From Thalassia testudinum (lineage: Eukaryota > Streptophyta > Magnoliopsida > Alismatales > Hydrocharitaceae), in the NCBI GenBank assembly GCA_037157565.1, contig JAZHRO010000022.1:620001-684000 (forward strand): 64,000 nt of DNA. The letters are read 5' to 3'. The stretch's first letter is position 1. Each line of letters opens with the position of its first letter. The notes below the pieces were generated by a model. That model was not told the DNA's origin, did not search any database, and worked only from the letters and a program-made list of their open reading frames with translations. The position numbers were made by a program, and so were the translations under genes. Shown here piece by piece: positions 60,701 to 64,000 of the stretch.

Positions 60701-63227
60701 TTCGCCGTGCCACGGCGAAGGTCCCCCGCCTGTCTGATTTGGCCGAGAGGCCGTTCTATTGATTTCAGGTTCCAGGCCTTGACCGCCATTGGCGAGGAAG
60801 CTCGAAGCTTGCTTGAGGTTGCTCCAAGCCTAGATATCCCAGGTTGAAGACCTAGGCTGCGCGAAAGAGTCTTGCGCACACACCCTGGCCCTCAATTGGA
60901 GTTGCGAGCCTCAACAGCTGTTGCAATTGGAAGCACCATCCCTATTGCAGGCGTGAGAGAAAAGGGGTGCGCGGATAGTCCCACCTCGGAACCTTCTGAA
61001 GCCACACACCCACATAAATTGCAAAAGTGCCACCATCTGTTTGCCTCAGTTACCACGGGGTGAGGTCCCTCACCCGACCCGACCCGGCCTCGTCCGTGAC
61101 CACGCTCGGCGGACCTGGCCCGACCCGATTAGACTGACCTGCACTCCTCGCCCACCACGCACGCCGGTGGGCCTGGACCCGGGCCTGACCCGAACCCGAT
61201 TACCCGGTAGCGCTCTGGGAGAGCTTCCGAAGAGTGATTTCAGAGAGAAAGAGAGACGCGGGGGAGGGGGGTAGAGTAGGTTTTGCCTCTTGACGAAAAA
61301 AAAACTCTGAAGTGTGCAGGCCAAAGAAGAAGAAGCAGACCCGCTGAAGAAGAAGGAGCTGCTGCACTGTAGCAAAGGCATCGTTAAGTCGTCTCAGCAC
61401 CGGGGCAGACGACGGAAGGTCAGCAGCCAGAGCAGGAAAGAAGACAGGCTGAAGAAGAAGGAAGAGCAACGGCCAACGCGAAAGAAGAAGAAGAGAGGTC
61501 AAGGCAGAAAACCAAAGAAGAAGAAGAAATGAAGAGAAGCAAGAAGCAAGAAAAGAAGAAGAAGATCTGAAGAAAGCAGAAGAAGAAGAAGAAGAAGAAC
61601 AGAAAGAACAAAAGCCAAAGAGGAGATAAGACAAAGAGGAAGAAAGAAGAAAAGAAGAAGAAGCCAAATTTTCATCTCTCTCTCTCTCTCTTTATTTTTG
61701 TAATAGAACTTGTATATCTCTAGAATACAACTTGCTCCCTGAGTTCGACCTCGGGAACTCTTTTATTTTTCCGAGTAAAAAATTTATATTTGAAATGTTG
61801 GTAACAACCAGCTTTACTACAACGTTATAACAGAACCGACGTTTCAGATTCATACCGTATCCTAGGAACTATCATTCGATCTAATTTTCCAATCCTAGGA
61901 TTCATGCAATACCCTAGGATCTATCATTCAATCTAATTTCTCAGTCCTAGGGTTCATGCAATGCCCTAGACTCTATTAATTATTTCAGAATTGTAACAAA
62001 TTTTGTTAAATAAATTAAAAGGCCATTCTACCAGCGAAACCGGGAGTACTGGGGGCGTGGTCAGCAATCCCGCGCGCCTCCGCAACCCCCAAGACTGCAA
62101 CGGAACGGGGTCCTAACACAAGGATCAATCACAAGGAGTTTCTCAGAACGGTATACAATTACTGTAAACGGGTAGAGGAATTTATTCTGGAAAGAACACA
62201 ACACGAAACGCGGAAAATGGACTCCAAACGGGCCCTAAACGTGTCAAAAATGACAAAACTGTCTAAAATCAGACATTTGGAACCTCTTTCAGACGTCTTA
62301 AAAGGTGGGTCAGGTCGTACCTCAGTTCTGCGCAGTCCTTCAGACGTCCAGAAGCCCGCTGGGACGTCTGACCTTGGTTTCCAGACGTCCAATTGTCACC
62401 CCGGACGTCTGGAGGTTCTCTCTGTCGTCTGGCACTGCGGCCAGACGTCTGATTCACATGGGATGGCGAGCCCCCGCGCCCTCCCGAGCAGGACCTGCGC
62501 GCACATACACCGGCTCTCAGCACGACGAAACGCAGAAGAAGTCGCGGCAGACGGCTGCAAGGCCGTACATGCGCAAAAAGGAGAAGATAAGAAAAATCTT
62601 ACTTATCAGACATCTGGACAATCCTCCAGACGTCATCGGCGTCGTCTGGACGTAAGTCCAGACGTCATCGGCGTCGTCTGGACGTAAGTCCAGACGTCTG
62701 ATTCAAGAAAATTTTCCAGAACCAGAGCCCGATTCGCTCTCCGCCCGTGACTCACGGCCGCACCGCGCCCCGTCCGCCTGCTGCCCGAGCTGCAGCAACC
62801 CCTCTGTGACACCCCACGCCCGCCGCTCCCCCGCCGGCCGGCTCTAGCTGCCCCGGCAAGCCCGAACCCTCGCGGTCGAGCTTCTTCCTTTCGCTCGCAA
62901 CTCTCCTCCCTGCACGCTCGCCGCGGCCGCTGCTGCCGTCGCTCACTCACTCGCTCGCGCTCTCACTGGTAAGGAGAAGGAGAAGAGAAAGGCGGAGGAG
63001 ATGAGGGTGAGGGAGAGGACTAGGGTTTATAAAGCAGCGCGGGGAGAGAGAGAAGAGGGACGGCGTGTCTGCAGGAAGAGAGAGTAAAAAGAAGACGAAG
63101 GCAGCAGGCGCAGTCCGCATGCGCAAGTGCACAGACGCAACCCGATACATCGAAAAAATTTATTACCAGACGTCTGGAAAGGGTTCCAGACGTCTTAAAA
63201 ATCCGTCTGCTGCCCACGTTCTTAACA
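57790..63227 (-). mobile_element. Solo LTR, chromovirus family, minus orientation, containing an Athila-type solo LTR
   Basis: Perfect TSD GCTGG at 57785-57789 and 63228-63232. After removing the nested Athila-type LTR and one TSD copy it is about 2735 bp. On the minus strand it begins TGTTAAGAACGTGGGC, then TTTTTAAGACGTCTGG. TTTATAAA lies at 63026-63033, about 200 bp from the start. Its minisatellite (about 59135-59148 plus 61847-61985) is interrupted by the Athila-type LTR. Confidence 0.92.
59149..61846 (+). mobile_element. Athila-type solo LTR nested in a chromovirus solo LTR
   Basis: TGATGAGAACCTCATC to ACGTTTCA, 2698 bp, with a perfect TSD GATTC at 59144-59148 and 61847-61851, inside a 52-bp minisatellite unit. 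It is closer to the young element than the copy at 38024. TATAAAT is at 60074-60080. The inverted repeats at 60328-60352 (11-bp arms, 3-nt loop) and 60699-60723 (12-bp arms, 1-nt centre) are perfect. A GAA-rich tract fills about 61315-61665. Confidence 0.94.
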
Positions 63228-64000
63228 GCTGGTAACTTGTACCAGCGACTAATTTACATCAGACAAGCTCAAAACAATAGATACTCAACATGAACATGTA
63301 GAGAAACTCGAGTGGAAAACAGTGGTACTTCGTTTGCGGAAATCCGATTTTGTTTGGGTCCTAAATGCGTTAAAAACACAGTTACTGCCCAAAATCAGAT
63401 GTCTGGGACTAGTCCCAGACATCTTAAAAGACGTCAGATCTCACCTTGTATCTCCTGCGGTATTCTCAAATGTCTAGATCCCTCCACGACCGTCTAGGGG
63501 CAGCTCCAGACATCTCACCATCCTTCCAGTCGTCTGGAAGGGATGTCGGACGTCTGGCGAAGCGATCAGACATCCAAAAGTACCTGGGAAGGCGCACCAC
63601 GTGCCTTTCCAACATCCCACACCTGTGTACGAAAATCGCACACATAATCTCAGCCCGACATTTCCTGTGCTACAGTCTGCATGGCAGAAAGTAGCACAGG
63701 AAGATACGTACCTCGCGATATTATGCTTTCAGACGTCCGGCTTCATCTCCGAATGTTCTGATGTCTCGCCAGACGTCTGGTCGACACTCCAGATGTCTAA
63801 TACTGGAAAACTTCCAGTATCGAAACTCCTCCGCGCAGCTCGCCCCGTTCGCGCCTCCGCTCTCAGATGACGCATGACAACTCCAGCAGCTGCAAGAGCT
63901 TGAGAAGCTCCCCACTAGCATCCTCCTCTCTCCCACGAACTCCTTCTCGAGCTCCATCGATCTCTCACGGCCGTCGTCCTTCTCCCCCGCTCTCACTCCC

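Larger units (their letters stand above)
50523..64000 (-). mobile_element. Outer chromovirus LTR, minus orientation, interrupted three times, running off the window
   Basis: On the minus strand the LTR ends at 50523 (CCGGGTCGTAACA). Its own sequence is 50523-51204, 54049-54858, 57673-57789 and 63233-64000, about 2.38 kb, so most of an LTR is present and its start should lie shortly beyond 64000. The last segment shows the motif-rich half, including GACGTC-type sites and a 9-bp-arm hairpin at 63800-63820. Whether it is solo or the end of a full element cannot be told from the window. Confidence 0.8.

Overview
This is a window of nuclear DNA from a flowering plant with a large, repeat-rich genome. 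It carries chromodomain (Del/Tekay-like) and Athila-like Ty3/gypsy retrotransposons, a plant L1-type LINE, a hAT-like non-autonomous DNA transposon and an intron-containing acid-lipase gene. I could not place the species. No bacterial, organellar, rRNA, tRNA or CRISPR features were seen.

Layout. 1-3062: low-complexity and unassigned sequence, possibly with a very old LTR. 3063-8706: two solo LTRs of the chromovirus family, each with a perfect 5-bp target-site duplication (TSD). 8712-18660: AT-rich host sequence holding a damaged acid-lipase gene on the minus strand (11888-17577), with a hAT-like element (8-bp TSD) in one intron. 18661-48600: one minus-strand LINE cut into three pieces by later insertions. 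The first insertion is a degraded chromovirus (20783-43636, TSD AGGGG), which itself contains a young, almost complete Athila-like element (21156-34727, TSD ACAGC) and an old Athila-type solo LTR (38024-40720, TSD TTATG). The second is a solo chromovirus LTR (45000-47705). 48601-50522: AT-rich host sequence with an (ATT)21 microsatellite. 50523-64000: a minus-oriented chromovirus LTR that runs past the window edge and has taken three solo chromovirus LTRs, one of which carries an Athila-type solo LTR.

The boundaries rest on TG...CA ends and matching TSDs, found for nine of the eleven LTR insertions that lie fully inside the window (counting the full Athila-like element and the chromovirus as single insertions); one more has a 4/5 match. 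This gives an insertion order: LINE, then chromovirus and solo LTR, then Athila.

The only plausibly recent element is the Athila-like one. Its two 2.68-kb LTRs differ at about 20 sites by eye, its tRNA-Asp primer site is exact, and gag and pol lie in one frame interrupted by two amber codons. The most unusual signals are structural. The chromovirus LTRs are packed with the palindrome CCAGACGTCTGG and its variants, a leader hairpin whose sequence changes while pairing is kept, and a 52-bp minisatellite of variable copy number. The Athila-type LTRs carry several long perfect inverted repeats that recur in independent copies.
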